This document shows positions 1 to 9,047 of a stretch of DNA of 64,000 nucleotides, piece after piece. The stretch is from Erwinia mallotivora (GTDB lineage Bacteria > Pseudomonadota > Gammaproteobacteria > Enterobacterales > Enterobacteriaceae). Made by a program: the position numbers and the translations under genes. The stretch spans positions 62,001-126,000 of the forward strand of contig NZ_JFHN01000034.1 of assembly GCF_000590885.1 (NCBI RefSeq), in the 5' to 3' direction. A model generated the notes under the pieces. That model saw only the letters and a list, made by a program, of their open reading frames with translations. It did no database searches and had not been told where the DNA came from. Each line of letters begins with the position of its first letter. Within the stretch, counting starts at the first letter, position 1.

Positions 1-581
1 TTGAGCTGCGCGGCGCGGGCGTTGGCGCTGTTAATTGACTGGTAATAAGCATCATTAAACTGCTGCTGGTAAGCCTGCATCGGCACCATAAAAACAGCAT
101 CGATATCCCTGGCATTTAGCCCTTTTAACTGTTCATCAAGTCCATCGGCCAGCAAATCGAAATTCTGTTTGAGCGGGCTGCCACTGTCCGCCTGCCAGGC
201 GGTAAACAGGGTTCGCGCTTTATCCAGCGAGGCCCGGGCTGTTTCTGCCAGGCTTTTCCAGCTGTCCACTGAGCCGGTCTGATTGTCCTGCATCAACCAG
301 ATGACGGCACGATTGCTGTTGTCGCTGGCCGTCAGCAGCTCCATCCTGGCTTCATCCAGCAGAGCCTGCCGCTGGTTCAACTGGTGTGACAGCTGCACAT
401 TATGTTGCGTGCTGCCTACCAGGCGGGTGAGCAGCAGAGCGCTGCTACACTGCAACAGGCAGAACAACACCAGCAACAGCACGAAAGCCCCACGCAGGCT
501 TTGCAGCCAGGCGGGACAGTGCAGAGTAAAACGGCGTGGGCGAAACCGCCAACGGAGGGGCAGGGTGGTGAGCAATGACAT
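1..581 (-). CDS. Methyl-accepting chemotaxis protein, N-terminal part (cut by window edge)
   Basis: Transmembrane chemoreceptor that would sense a periplasmic ligand and signal to CheA/CheW. Only about 193 codons are inside the window. They show a basic N-terminus, a hydrophobic segment at about residues 31-53 (first membrane helix) and then a long helical, Gln/Ala-rich stretch typical of the four-helix Tar/Tsr-type sensor domain. The ATG at 581 is preceded by GGAG at a good distance. The second membrane helix, HAMP and signalling domains lie outside, so ligand and subfamily cannot be decided. The N-terminus before the first helix is about 30 residues, longer than in Tar or Tsr. I saw no clear sigma-28 promoter upstream. 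Confidence 0.75.
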   Translation of the reverse strand, partial: MSLLTTLPLRWRFRPRRFTLHCPAWLQSLRGAFVLLLVLFCLLQCSSALLLTRLVGSTQHNVQLSHQLNQRQALLDEARMELLTASDNSNRAVIWLMQDNQTGSVDSWKSLAETARASLDKARTLFTAWQADSGSPLKQNFDLLADGLDEQLKGLNARDIDAVFMVPMQAYQQQFNDAYYQSINSANARAAQL

Positions 582-710
582 GGCGAACTCCGGAAAAATA
601 AAATGGAGTATTCATGGCATTGATGTCAGTTATTTTACAGGCGGCGGGCAGCTGCCATAAACAGCGGTCAATCTGTTAATAAGCCAAATTACCTGTGGAA
701 ATTCTGCCGG

Positions 711-1367
711 TTATGGCTGCTCATCACCATAATAAAGCTTACCCAGCTTGATTAACGGACGGCCCTGACTTTTACGATGCAGGTTGGTATCTCGCAGGGA
801 ATAGACGCAACCACAATACTCCTGCTGATAGAACCGTTCGCGTTTGCTGATCTCCACCATGCGTGCCGATCCGCCACCTTTACGCCAGTTATAATCCCAG
901 TAGGTCAGTTGCGGATAGGGGGCGGTAGCGCGCATACCACAGTCATTAATCTGCTGCATGTTTTTCCAGCGAGAGATGCCAAGGCAGCTGGTCATCACCG
1001 GAAAACCATGTTCATGAGCATAAAGTGCGGTGCGCTCAAAGCGCATGTCGAAACACATGGTGCAACGCACGCCGCGTTCGGGCTCCCACTCCATGCCTTT
1101 GGCGCGTTCAAACCAGTTATCGGTATCGTAATCCGCATCAACAAAAGGCACCCCGTGCTTCTCAGCAAAGCGGATGTTTTCTTCTTTACGCAGCAGATAC
1201 TCTTTCTGCGGATGAATATTCGGATTGTAGAAAAAGATGGTGTAGTCGATACCGGCAGCCTGAATAGCTTCCATCACTTCGCCGGAACAGGGCGCACAGC
1301 AGGAGTGCAGCAGTAATTTATCCGCGCCGCCGGGCAGGGTCAGCTGGGGACGTGAGATCTCGCTCAT
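711..1367 (-). CDS. queH: Epoxyqueuosine reductase QueH
   Basis: QueH (DUF208 family) reduces epoxyqueuosine to queuosine in tRNA, the last step of queuosine synthesis, and is the non-B12 alternative to QueG. The 218-residue protein carries the family cysteines: a CCAPC motif at about residues 23-27, a CxxC at about 102-105 and a late CGC, which bind an Fe-S cluster and a nearby metal site in characterised members. An in-frame ATG lies 15 bases upstream at 1382 but has no ribosome site; the ATG at 1367 has GGAG eight bases before it, so I chose it. Transcribed away from dcm. Confidence 0.85.
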   Translation of the reverse strand: MSEISRPQLTLPGGADKLLLHSCCAPCSGEVMEAIQAAGIDYTIFFYNPNIHPQKEYLLRKEENIRFAEKHGVPFVDADYDTDNWFERAKGMEWEPERGVRCTMCFDMRFERTALYAHEHGFPVMTSCLGISRWKNMQQINDCGMRATAPYPQLTYWDYNWRKGGGSARMVEISKRERFYQQEYCGCVYSLRDTNLHRKSQGRPLIKLGKLYYGDEQP

Positions 1368-1574
1368 GGCGTCAGACTCCATTAATCAGTAAAAAAACTG
1401 CGACAGTTTAGGTGGGCGGCGGGCAGATGTCACGGCAAGCCTTAGCGGAACCTTATAGATGTCTGATAGCAAAGCCTGCTGGCGGCCAGGCGTTCGGCCC
1501 CGTATAGCGGAACGCCTGGCACAGCGAGGATGACATGGTAGACTGTGCGCTCTGTTACTTTTAACCGGATGAAT

Positions 1575-3002
1575 ATGAGCGAGTTTAACCGTCCTGATGC
1601 GCCGTCTGCGGGACAGACAGATCAACAGCAGTCATGCCCTGACTCTCAGCGAAAGTTGATGGCTCAGGTTCTGGATATCTATGATGCTAAAACGGTTATC
1701 GCCAGTCTGGATGCAGTCAGCCCGAAAAGATGGACGCGTGACACACTGAAGCGCTGGCTTAAGGATCATCCGACGGCGAGACGCCTGAATGAGGACGAGG
1801 TTGGCGTACTGGCGGGTTTGCTTCCTTCTCCCCCGGCACATCATCCGCACTATGGCTTTCGTTTTATCGACCTGTTTGCCGGAATTGGCGGTATTCGCAG
1901 CGGCTTTGAGGCAATCGGCGGGCAGTGCGTGTTTACCAGCGAATGGAATAAATATTCAGTCAAAACCTACCGGGCTAACTGGTATTGCTGTCCGCAGTCG
2001 CACACCTTTAATCAGGATATCCGTGACGTGACGCTCAGTGGCGATCCCGCAGCGACAGAGCAGCAGGCCTGTCAGCATATTGCGCAGTCGGTACCCGATC
2101 ATGACGTACTGTTGGCCGGTTTTCCCTGCCAGCCATTTTCCCTTGCGGGGGTCTCGAAGAAGAATGCCCTTGGCCGCGCCCACGGTTTCGCATGTGAAGC
2201 GCAGGGAACGCTGTTTTTCGACGTGGCACGGATTATTGCAGCTAAAAAGCCGGCCATTTTTGTGCTGGAAAATGTCAAGAATCTCAAGAGCCACGATAAA
2301 GGCAAAACGTTTCGCATCATTATGGATACGCTCGATGAACTGGGGTATGACGTGGCAGATGCTGATGTGACCGGCACGCCCGATCCCAAAATCGTTGATG
2401 GTAAACACTTTCTGCCCCAGCACCGGGAGCGTATTGTGCTGGTGGGCTTTCGCCGATACCTGCGGCTGCCGACCTTCAGCCTGCGTGCGCTGTCGACGCT
2501 CTATCCACCGCAACGCACGCCACTGAGGGCGCTACTTGAGCAGAATGTGGCGGAGAAATATATCCTCACGCCAACGTTGTGGAAGTATCTCTATCACTAT
2601 GCAAAGAAGCATCAGGCCAAAGGCAACGGCTTTGGTTACGGTCTGGTCGATCCGCAGAGGGAAAATGGTGTGGTGCGCACCCTGTCGGCGCGTTACTACA
2701 AGGACGGTTCCGAAATCCTGATTGACCGGGGATGGGATCACGCACAGGGTGAGCGCGACTTTGATAACGCGCAGAACCAACAGCGACGTCCCCGGCGGCT
2801 GACGCCCGGGGAATGCGCAAGGTTGATGGGGTTCGAGACACCGGATGGCGAACGCTTTCGCATCCCGGTTTCTGATACTCAGGCGTACCGGCAGTTTGGT
2901 AATTCGGTGGTGGTTCCTGCCTTTGCGGCGGTGGCGAAACTGCTGCTACCCTGGATTGAACTGGCGGTGCAGGCGCGCGCAGCGGGCACTACTTCCGGAT
3001 GA
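1575..3002 (+). CDS. dcm: DNA cytosine-5 methyltransferase Dcm
   Basis: Methylates the inner cytosine of CCWGG. It closely matches E. coli Dcm along its length from memory. Visible landmarks are the SAM-binding [10 protein letters not shown] motif near residue 95, the catalytic Pro-Cys loop [16 protein letters not shown] near residue 180, the ENVKN motif, the [11 protein letters not shown] motif and the C-terminal [11 protein letters not shown] motif. The start is uncertain: GTG 1545, ATG 1569 and ATG 1575 are all in frame, and only 1575 has a GGA at useful distance. The N-terminal 80 residues diverge from E. coli. The gene sits 30 bases before vsr. Confidence 0.93.
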   Translation: MSEFNRPDAPSAGQTDQQQSCPDSQRKLMAQVLDIYDAKTVIASLDAVSPKRWTRDTLKRWLKDHPTARRLNEDEVGVLAGLLPSPPAHHPHYGFRFIDLFAGIGGIRSGFEAIGGQCVFTSEWNKYSVKTYRANWYCCPQSHTFNQDIRDVTLSGDPAATEQQACQHIAQSVPDHDVLLAGFPCQPFSLAGVSKKNALGRAHGFACEAQGTLFFDVARIIAAKKPAIFVLENVKNLKSHDKGKTFRIIMDTLDELGYDVADADVTGTPDPKIVDGKHFLPQHRERIVLVGFRRYLRLPTFSLRALSTLYPPQRTPLRALLEQNVAEKYILTPTLWKYLYHYAKKHQAKGNGFGYGLVDPQRENGVVRTLSARYYKDGSEILIDRGWDHAQGERDFDNAQNQQRRPRRLTPGECARLMGFETPDGERFRIPVSDTQAYRQFGNSVVVPAFAAVAKLLLPWIELAVQARAAGTTSG

Positions 3003-3032
3003 TGGCGGGGTAATCAGAAAAAGGATAACGCG

Positions 3033-3506
3033 ATGGCTGACGTTCACTCTTCTGCAATCCGGAGTAAAAATATGCGGGCGATCCGTACCCGTGATACGGC
3101 CATTGAAAATCGCCTGGCGGAACTGTTAGCAGAGCTGGGCTTCAGCTATAGCGTACAGGAGAAATCGTTGCCAGGACGGCCAGATTTTGTGCTGACGCAG
3201 CACCAGGCCATCATCTTTGTTCACGGTTGCTTCTGGCATCATCATCACTGTCACCTGTTCAAAGTGCCTGCTACCCGTACCGCTTTCTGGATGGGGAAAA
3301 TTGACAGCAATGTGCTGCGCGACCAGCGTGATATAGCCGCATTGTCCGCCGCTGGCTGGAGGGTGCTGGTGGTATGGGAATGTGCCCTGCGCGGAAAAAT
3401 GCGTCTGGAGCCGTCGGCAGTCGCTGCCAGGCTGGAAGAGTGGCTATGTGCCGGAGAGGGAAATGCCGAAATTGACTTTGCGGGCATTCGCCAGCGAACG
3501 GTGTAA
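3033..3506 (+). CDS. vsr: Very short patch repair endonuclease Vsr
   Basis: Nicks 5' of the T in T:G mismatches that arise when Dcm-methylated cytosine deaminates, starting very short patch repair. The 157-residue protein matches E. coli Vsr closely: the N-terminal RSKNMRAI and DTAIE segment, LPGRPDF with the catalytic Asp, the HGCFWHHHHC metal-binding cluster, FKVPATRTAFW and VLVVWECALRG are all present. The ATG at 3033 gives the canonical MADVH start. In E. coli vsr overlaps the end of dcm, whereas here a 30-base spacer separates them, so vsr probably uses its own ribosome site (AAAAGGA) within the dcm transcript. Confidence 0.95.
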   Translation: MADVHSSAIRSKNMRAIRTRDTAIENRLAELLAELGFSYSVQEKSLPGRPDFVLTQHQAIIFVHGCFWHHHHCHLFKVPATRTAFWMGKIDSNVLRDQRDIAALSAAGWRVLVVWECALRGKMRLEPSAVAARLEEWLCAGEGNAEIDFAGIRQRTV

Positions 3507-3666
3507 CTGAAATCCCCTCGCATTCTTATTCCCATCCGCTCTGTTGCCTTCCGCCAGCGCCCCCCTCTCTGTCAGCAATATATCTGGCGCTGTTTTTCAC
3601 ATAATTTGCATATTCAGTACATAATTGCTTAGATCACTTTTTCTTACATCTCTCCCCCGGTGAACG

Positions 3667-3933
3667 ATGGCCAGTATCAAACTGACGGTAAAGCGACTGT
3701 ACAAAATCAGCGGAGAACGCATGGTGAGCACTGACGCCACCGCGCGGATTTATGTTGGCGATAAGCTGGTGGCAACCGAGGAGATTTCGGGCATGACCGA
3801 AAGCCCGGTCAGTAAGTATCTGCATCATCATGAAGCCGAAGGGCAGCCGGTAAGGGTGGAGTGGCAGTGCGAAGGCATTGCCGATATGGCGGTGACAGAA
3901 ATGCAGATTTGTCCCTGCTGTCAGCATGACTAA
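3667..3933 (+). CDS. Small conserved-looking protein ending in a CPCC motif, function unknown
   Basis: An 88-residue protein that I do not recognise. It begins with basic, beta-rich sequence ([17 protein letters not shown]), has no signal peptide or membrane segment, and ends in ICPCCQHD, a two-Cys pair that could bind metal or form a disulfide. It lies 17 bases upstream of yedI in the same direction, so the two are probably co-transcribed. The ribosome site is weak (GGTGA three bases before the ATG). Codon use looks ordinary for the genome and the reading frame is intact, which supports a real gene. Confidence 0.6.
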   Translation: MASIKLTVKRLYKISGERMVSTDATARIYVGDKLVATEEISGMTESPVSKYLHHHEAEGQPVRVEWQCEGIADMAVTEMQICPCCQHD

Positions 3934-3950
3934 TTAAAAGGAAGACGATT

Positions 3951-4862
3951 TTGGCAGGAAGTAGTTTACTGACGTTACTGGATGATATTGCCACGCTACT
4001 GGATGATATTTCAGTAATGGGAAAAGTGGCCGCGAAGAAAACCGCCGGTGTACTGGGCGATGATCTTTCACTGAATGCGCAGCAGGTCAGCGGCGTAAAA
4101 GCCAACCGCGAACTGCCCGTTGTCTGGGCGGTGGCGAAAGGATCTTTTATTAACAAGCTGATTCTGGTGCCACTGGCGCTGGTGATCAGCGCGTTTGCTG
4201 ACTGGGCCATCACGCCACTGCTGATGGTTGGCGGCGCTTATCTCTGCTATGAAGGCGTGGAGAAAGTGGCAGAGAGTCTGCATAAAGATAAGAGCGAAAA
4301 AAGCGACAGGGCCAGAGAGCAGCGTCTGCGCAATCTCGGCAGTGAGCAGGCGGCGGAGTATGAAAAGAAGAAAGTGAAGGGCGCGGTACGTACCGATTTT
4401 ATTCTTTCGGCGGAAATCGTGGCGATAACCCTTGGCATTGTTTCTGAAGCGCCGTTGCTTAATCAGGTGCTGATCCTTTCCGGCATTGCCATTCTGGTGA
4501 CGGCAGGCGTTTACGGCATTGTTGCCTGCATCGTGAAAATTGACGATCTTGGCCTGTGGTTGCAGCAGAAATCGTCTGCTTTGGCTCAATCAGTCGGGGG
4601 GTTTTTGCTGGCTGCGGCACCGGTGCTGATGAAAATTTTATCGGTAGTCGGCACGCTGGCAATGTTTCTGGTGGGTGGGGGGATTATCGTTCACGGTATT
4701 GCCCCGCTGCATCATGCTGTCACTCATTTCACCGCTGATTACAACGGACTGCTGGCCTCACTGCTGAGTAATCTGGCCAGCCTGGTACTTGGTCTGATTG
4801 TGGGGTCGATTGTGCTGTTGCTGGTAAATGTGATTGCCAGGGCACGCGGAAAATCAGTATAA
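3951..4862 (+). CDS. yedI: YedI family inner membrane protein (DUF808)
   Basis: 303-residue polytopic membrane protein of the YedI/DUF808 family, function not established. It matches E. coli YedI over its full length from memory, starting with the same [17 protein letters not shown]. Hydrophobic helices appear near residues 65-85, 85-105, 155-175, 178-200, 220-250 and 270-295, with a charged cytoplasmic loop (about 108-145). The start codon is TTG at 3951; conservation of the MAGSSLL N-terminus and an AAAGGA ribosome site decide it. Flanked by two tiny genes in the same direction, suggesting a three-gene unit. Confidence 0.93.
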   Translation: MAGSSLLTLLDDIATLLDDISVMGKVAAKKTAGVLGDDLSLNAQQVSGVKANRELPVVWAVAKGSFINKLILVPLALVISAFADWAITPLLMVGGAYLCYEGVEKVAESLHKDKSEKSDRAREQRLRNLGSEQAAEYEKKKVKGAVRTDFILSAEIVAITLGIVSEAPLLNQVLILSGIAILVTAGVYGIVACIVKIDDLGLWLQQKSSALAQSVGGFLLAAAPVLMKILSVVGTLAMFLVGGGIIVHGIAPLHHAVTHFTADYNGLLASLLSNLASLVLGLIVGSIVLLLVNVIARARGKSV

Positions 4863-4892
4863 AGGCGGCTCAAGTCAGCTATGGAGCAATTA

Positions 4893-5024
4893 ATGAAAGA
4901 CGATATTTTTGAATTCGACATCGATGCCGAACTGGAACAGGCTGAAGCTAACGCAGAGAAAAAAGCCAGCGAAGTGCCGGATGATTTGGGCGATGAAGCC
5001 GACTGCGAAGGCTGTAAAATCTGA
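4893..5024 (+). CDS. 43-residue acidic micro-protein ending in CEGC
   Basis: A short frame starting at ATG 4893 with GGAG six bases before it, 30 bases after yedI. It encodes a very acidic, helical 43-residue protein that ends in DEADCEGCKI, a CxxC motif four residues from the C-terminus. An upstream in-frame ATG at 4881 has a poorer ribosome site. A strong terminator follows about 105 bases later, consistent with this being the last gene of the unit. I do not recognise a family. Confidence rests on the ribosome site, position and amino-acid composition only. Confidence 0.5.
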   Translation: MKDDIFEFDIDAELEQAEANAEKKASEVPDDLGDEADCEGCKI

Positions 5025-5129
5025 CCTGGCTGGTTTCAGCTGAACGACGAAACACTTGCCTCTGAGCCTGAGCGTCGTGAGGGGACCTCCAGACCGTTAT
5101 TACCCTCTCAGCTGTCAACCTGTTCATTT

Positions 5130-5167
5130 AAAAGCCGCTGCCCGATGCTGAATGGGCAGCGGCTTTT
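5130..5167. terminator. Bidirectional intrinsic terminator
   Basis: A 14-base perfect inverted repeat (AAAAGCCGCTGCCC and its complement) around a 10-base loop, with A-tract before and T-tract after. It sits between the end of the yedI unit and the end of the convergent DJ-1-like gene, so it can stop both transcripts. Confidence 0.9.
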
Positions 5168-5174
5168 AATTTTC

Positions 5175-6014
5175 TTAATTTTGCGAATGGAGTCGGCTGA
5201 CTAAAAGCTTACCCAGCGCCATCGCAGAGGCAGGATTCTGTCCGGTAATCAGTTCACGATCGGTTATTACATGGCTCTGCCATTTTTCATCTGCCGCACT
5301 GAATTCAGCACCTGCCGCCGTCAGCGCGGTTTGCGGTGTGAATTTCATTTTGCCGCCATTAAAAATACCCTCACTGGCAACTTCTTCCGGGTTAGTGAAT
5401 GAGGTCATTTTATAACCTGCATAAATCCAGTTATGCGCAGTCGTTTGCGGATTTTTCTCAAGTTGATGGATGAACGTTGCCACGTCCGGCAACGCGGAAA
5501 TTAAGGCAATCGGGCCATGGCAGACCAGCGCGGTGGTTTTACCTGCCTGATGAAATGCCCTCAGCAGACTGCCCATTTGCGGGCTGACCACCAAATCCTG
5601 CATCGGGGCGTGGCCGCCAGGCACAAAGACGGCATCGAAATGGTCATAGCCAATTTGTTCTACTCTGGAGAGGCTGATGACCGGGGAGTGTTGTTTATCA
5701 GTGATTTTCAACTGATTAAGCAGCTCAAGATGCGTATCCAGCGCGTGCTGATCGCCGCCAAAATCTTTCTTATTCACCGAAGCCTGGTCCAGCGTGGGGA
5801 CTTTACCCAGCGGCGTGGCAAATGTCACCGTGTCGCCGTTATCAATCAGCAGTTTAACGGGCTGCATTAATTCATTGAGATAAAAACCCGTAGGATGATT
5901 TTTGCCATCCTGAAGAGTCAGCTGGTTGCTGTCTGACAGCACCACCAGAACGTTGGCAGCGTACGATAGCTGGCTGGTGGCAATTAATGCCACGGCGAGC
6001 ATAGTCTTTTTCAT
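5175..6014 (-). CDS. Exported DJ-1/PfpI-like protein (class I amidotransferase fold)
   Basis: 279-residue protein with a clear cleavable signal peptide (MKKTMLAVALIATSQLSYAA) followed by a DJ-1/PfpI domain. The nucleophile-elbow motif is present in ALVCHGPIAL, with the candidate catalytic Cys near residue 165, and the upstream FVPGGHAPM loop is typical of Hsp31-like members. Relatives act as glyoxalases, deglycases or chaperones, but those are cytoplasmic; this one should be periplasmic, which makes the substrate unclear. Good AGGGAGAAG ribosome site before ATG 6014. It stands alone, convergent with the yedI unit. Confidence 0.8.
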   Translation of the reverse strand: MKKTMLAVALIATSQLSYAANVLVVLSDSNQLTLQDGKNHPTGFYLNELMQPVKLLIDNGDTVTFATPLGKVPTLDQASVNKKDFGGDQHALDTHLELLNQLKITDKQHSPVISLSRVEQIGYDHFDAVFVPGGHAPMQDLVVSPQMGSLLRAFHQAGKTTALVCHGPIALISALPDVATFIHQLEKNPQTTAHNWIYAGYKMTSFTNPEEVASEGIFNGGKMKFTPQTALTAAGAEFSAADEKWQSHVITDRELITGQNPASAMALGKLLVSRLHSQN

Positions 6015-6464
6015 TAATTACTTCTCCCTCTTCAGATAATGATTTTTAAATGGTACTTCCGCTGTTTATTCAGCGGGTTGTGATCTGTTGCGCAGCGATT
6101 AATTTACCGCAGGCGACTGCGTTGAGATATTTTCATTACTGATGAGAGTTATAAATAATTTCAATAACATAAGCTGAATGGATGCTTGAAATTAAGTGAC
6201 AGAAAGACCGCGTTTTCCTTATATTCAACCCGTTGAACAAAAACCGATTAATGCGAAATGGCGAGAAATGCCCAGTGCTATTTTCCTGATACGTCGACTA
6301 TCACGGACTGAAATCAGCTTTGATTTAACGTTTCTTTATTAGCAATTGCTTATTACGCAATAACAAATATTTTACTTATTGTTAAAGGAATAATTCGACA
6401 AGCGCTGCTATACCTAAAATTCACCGATTTAATTGTCTGGTCAATCCGTAACGGGAGAGAAGGT
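6015..6464. other. 450-base intergenic region between divergent genes
   Basis: AT-rich spacer between the exported DJ-1-like gene and yodC. It must contain both promoters. I see A/T-rich tracts (for example around 6340-6390) but no motif strong enough to place a promoter, no open frame worth calling and no repeat. Confidence 0.5.
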
Positions 6465-6650
6465 ATGATTGTGGTCAGTGAAGAAGTACAGCTCAGAGAG
6501 GGCGGTCCGGCAATGATTGTTACCGGAACCGCCAGTGGTATGGTCGAATGTCGTTGGTATGATGGTTACAGTGTCAGACGGGAAGCTTTCAGAGAAGATG
6601 AGCTCTACCCGTTAAACAGCCCGGCGGAGCGGGTTAGTCGGTCTGCCTGA
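6465..6650 (+). CDS. yodC: YodC family small protein (DUF2158)
   Basis: 61-residue protein matching E. coli YodC from memory, with the invariant-looking core MVECRWYDGYSVRREAF and the EEVQLREGGPAMIVTG lead. Function is unknown; the family is a single small beta-rich domain, cytoplasmic. ATG 6465 has GGGAGAGAAGG just upstream. It converges on gpgS, whose stop lies 48 bases away. Its neighbours differ from E. coli, where yodC lies near yedQ and yedI. Confidence 0.88.
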   Translation: MIVVSEEVQLREGGPAMIVTGTASGMVECRWYDGYSVRREAFREDELYPLNSPAERVSRSA

Positions 6651-6698
6651 AAGGCGCTCGGCTTCAGTCCATTCATGCTGATAATTGCCGGATAAGCG

Positions 6699-7919
6699 TT
6701 AAATCTTACCGGCATTATCTTCTTCCACCGCCTGATAAATACGTTGCAGAATATCCGGAAATGCTGACTGCACCCGGCTCCAGCTGGGAATAAACGGTTT
6801 ATCATTGGGGCGCTCGGTAAACGCCTGACCTGCTTCCAGAATGGATTGCGTGAACATTTCTACCGCCGCTTCTTCCGCATGTTGGTCAAATTTAAGACCA
6901 TTCATGGTGGCTTCATGATTGTAAATTTCCATCATATCTAATGCATTGCGGTAGTAAGTCGCCTTCAGTACCCGAAATGAATCGCTGGTGATATTCACCC
7001 CCATGGTGGCCATCTTACGCAACAGCGACTGCACAATATCATTACTCATCCGACGCAGGCCGCCAGTGCCGTCTTCTTCAGACAGCGGTTGGTGTTTGTG
7101 GTCGTAATTGTCAGCGATTTCCACCTGGCAACTCTGACGGGTGGTGTAGTTGCGATAAATTTCTGAAAGTACGCCAATTTCCAGCCCCCAGTCGCCGGGA
7201 ATTTTGATGCCGTTCAGCACATGGGTGCGCATGGCAAATTCACCTGACAACGGATAGCGAAAGCTACTGAGATAATCAAGGTACTCCGAATGGCCATAAA
7301 CCTTCTGCAATGAACGCAACAGCGGGCCAACCAGCAGACGCCCGACACGGCCGTTAAGTTTATTGTCGGCTACCCTGGCATAAAATCCTTTACAGAACTC
7401 ATACTGAAACGCGGGGTTGGCAAGTGGATAGAGCAGCCGGGCCAGCATTCCACGTTCATAGGTCACAATGTCGCAGTCATGAAGCGCCACGCAGGCTGAG
7501 CGGTCCGACGCCAGGGTATAACCGGTACAAAACCAGACGTTGCGACCTTTACCCGGTTGAGAAGGAGAGAGTCCTTCTTTATCAAGCTCTGCATCAATGC
7601 TCTTCAGCCTTGGGCCATCGTTCCATAAAATGCGGTGGCGCTGCGGCAGGCGGGAAAAAAACTCCCGCGCGTAGAGAAACTGATCGCGGTCGGCACGATC
7701 CAGTCCGATGACAATCTCCTCAAGGTAGGGAACCTTTGCCAGTTCATCGACAATATGACTGAGTGCCGGACCTTCCAGCTCGGAAAAAAGCGACGGCAGG
7801 ATCAGCCCCATTTTGCGTTTGTCAGAAAACTGCACCAGATCCTTTTCCAGGTTTTCAACGCTGCGATCGGTCAGATTATGAAAATTAGTGATCACGCCAT
7901 TTTGAAAAAAATCACTCAT
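6699..7919 (-). CDS. gpgS: Glucosyl-3-phosphoglycerate synthase-like GT-A glycosyltransferase
   Basis: 406-residue GT-A enzyme expected to transfer glucose (or mannose) from a nucleotide sugar to 3-phosphoglycerate. Seen: a nucleotide-sugar fold with ALHDCDIVTYERG, where DCD is the metal-binding DxD (about residue 150), and the FCKGFYARV and NGRVGRLLVGPLL segments typical of the GpgS/MpgS-like GT81 group. The assignment is strengthened by the phosphatase gene 40 bases upstream in the same operon, the usual partner. The product after dephosphorylation, glucosylglycerate, is an osmolyte known from the related Dickeya chrysanthemi under salt stress with low nitrogen. Gluco- versus manno-specificity is inference. 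Confidence 0.75.
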   Translation of the reverse strand: MSDFFQNGVITNFHNLTDRSVENLEKDLVQFSDKRKMGLILPSLFSELEGPALSHIVDELAKVPYLEEIVIGLDRADRDQFLYAREFFSRLPQRHRILWNDGPRLKSIDAELDKEGLSPSQPGKGRNVWFCTGYTLASDRSACVALHDCDIVTYERGMLARLLYPLANPAFQYEFCKGFYARVADNKLNGRVGRLLVGPLLRSLQKVYGHSEYLDYLSSFRYPLSGEFAMRTHVLNGIKIPGDWGLEIGVLSEIYRNYTTRQSCQVEIADNYDHKHQPLSEEDGTGGLRRMSNDIVQSLLRKMATMGVNITSDSFRVLKATYYRNALDMMEIYNHEATMNGLKFDQHAEEAAVEMFTQSILEAGQAFTERPNDKPFIPSWSRVQSAFPDILQRIYQAVEEDNAGKI

Positions 7920-7959
7920 CGTTTTTCCCTCAAAAATTGCACCCTCAGGGCAGATTCAG

Positions 7960-8754
7960 TTAACCACTGATAAAATGTGTCAGGCCTTCACTCCAGCCCT
8001 CCGGGCCATAGCTGCTGCTGTAATAAATGTTATCCCGATCCTCGCGCGTCAGCTCCACGCGGTTCTTACTGTAACCTTTAATCACCACGGCGTAATCGAC
8101 CCCATCAAGCATCGGAGCATCGTTTGGGCCATCGCCCAGGCCAATTGTCTGGCGGGTCAGCCCCTGCGGGTGTGGAAATTGGCGCAGTAATGCACTCAGC
8201 GCGGTGCCTTTACCCCGTCCCTGCTCCATGACATGCCAGAAACGTCCACCCTGAACCAGCGTCAGCTCTGCCGCGCTGAGTAACTGCTGAAAAGTAGTAA
8301 AATTTTCGCTGCTGTCGCGCCAGATAATGCTTTCTGAACCTTCGCGCATCCGGGCCAGGGTGGCATCGGCGGGGGTGAGACCGGTCCATTCCGCCACTTC
8401 GTGTGCGGTGACATCGGCAAATCCGGTAAATTTAAACCCATGCTGCTGACGCAATTTGTGCAACGCCTGGCAAAGCTGTGCATAGCTCCGATTTGCTTCT
8501 GGCGTCCGGTCGGCGAAGGGGAATTTCACCACTGCGCCGTTTTCAGCGATAAAAGGCGCGCCCTCGATACCCAGTGATTGTTGTAGTGGCAGGATCTCCG
8601 CTGACGTTTTACTTGAGCAGATAACAATTGGAATATTTGCGGCAGTAAGCCGTTCAACCCAGGGGCTGGCGGCTTCCCAGCTGTAGGTGTGATGATCCAG
8701 AAGTGAGCCATCAAGGTCAGTGACAATCATTAACGGGTCTGCAAGCGTCGGCAT
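7960..8754 (-). CDS. yedP: Glucosyl/mannosyl-3-phosphoglycerate phosphatase (YedP family, HAD)
   Basis: 264-residue HAD phosphatase of the MPGP/YedP subfamily. The nucleophile motif IVTDLDGSLLD is at residues 9-19, the second motif is ICSSKTS near residue 46, and the GLGDGPNDAPMLDGVD acid motif is near residue 215. It would remove phosphate from the product of the downstream synthase, so I read it as gpgP in function. In E. coli yedP is an orphan without a synthase; here the pair is intact. The ATG at 8754 has AACAGGAGAACGAGG upstream. A sigma-S-like -10 element lies 45 bases before the start. Confidence 0.85.
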   Translation of the reverse strand: MPTLADPLMIVTDLDGSLLDHHTYSWEAASPWVERLTAANIPIVICSSKTSAEILPLQQSLGIEGAPFIAENGAVVKFPFADRTPEANRSYAQLCQALHKLRQQHGFKFTGFADVTAHEVAEWTGLTPADATLARMREGSESIIWRDSSENFTTFQQLLSAAELTLVQGGRFWHVMEQGRGKGTALSALLRQFPHPQGLTRQTIGLGDGPNDAPMLDGVDYAVVIKGYSKNRVELTREDRDNIYYSSSYGPEGWSEGLTHFISG

Positions 8755-8798
8755 CCTCGTTCTCCTGTTTATGGGGCAAAAAAGTCTGGATAGTCTTC

Positions 8799-8805
8799 AG
8801 TATAG
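8799..8805 (-). promoter_or_regulatory. Sigma-S-type -10 element for yedP-gpgS
   Basis: CTATACT on the minus strand, preceded by GCG, exactly the extended -10 favoured by RpoS. It would place the start of transcription about 38 bases before the yedP ATG. No convincing -35 hexamer is present at 17 bases, which fits an RpoS-type promoter. Inference from motif only. Confidence 0.45.
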
Positions 8806-9047
8806 CGCTGCTGACAGGATCTGGATGATTGCTGAAAGCAGCGCCAGTGGTAGAAAATGAGGCTCCGGTTTCCAGGAATAGTCTTAAAGTTGTAGTGCCT
8901 GCAAATAAAGAATAACGGGTGATAAAAGACGCATTGCGCGGCGTAAAAGGCTTCGGGAGCCATCAGGCTGTAAAAAAACGCATTTTTGTGTAAATCCGCA
9001 CAATTTCTCAAATTTGCCTCTGGCGGAAAACAGAGTACTCTCATCTG

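Noticed and set aside
911-930. ops/JUMPstart-like sequence GGCGGTAGCGCGCA
   Set aside because: It lies inside queH on the antisense strand, not in a leader before a polysaccharide operon; the match is by codon coincidence.
8769-9044. 91-codon minus-strand frame upstream of yedP
   Set aside because: No ribosome site or family; it overlaps the promoter region of yedP and the DsrA-like gene.
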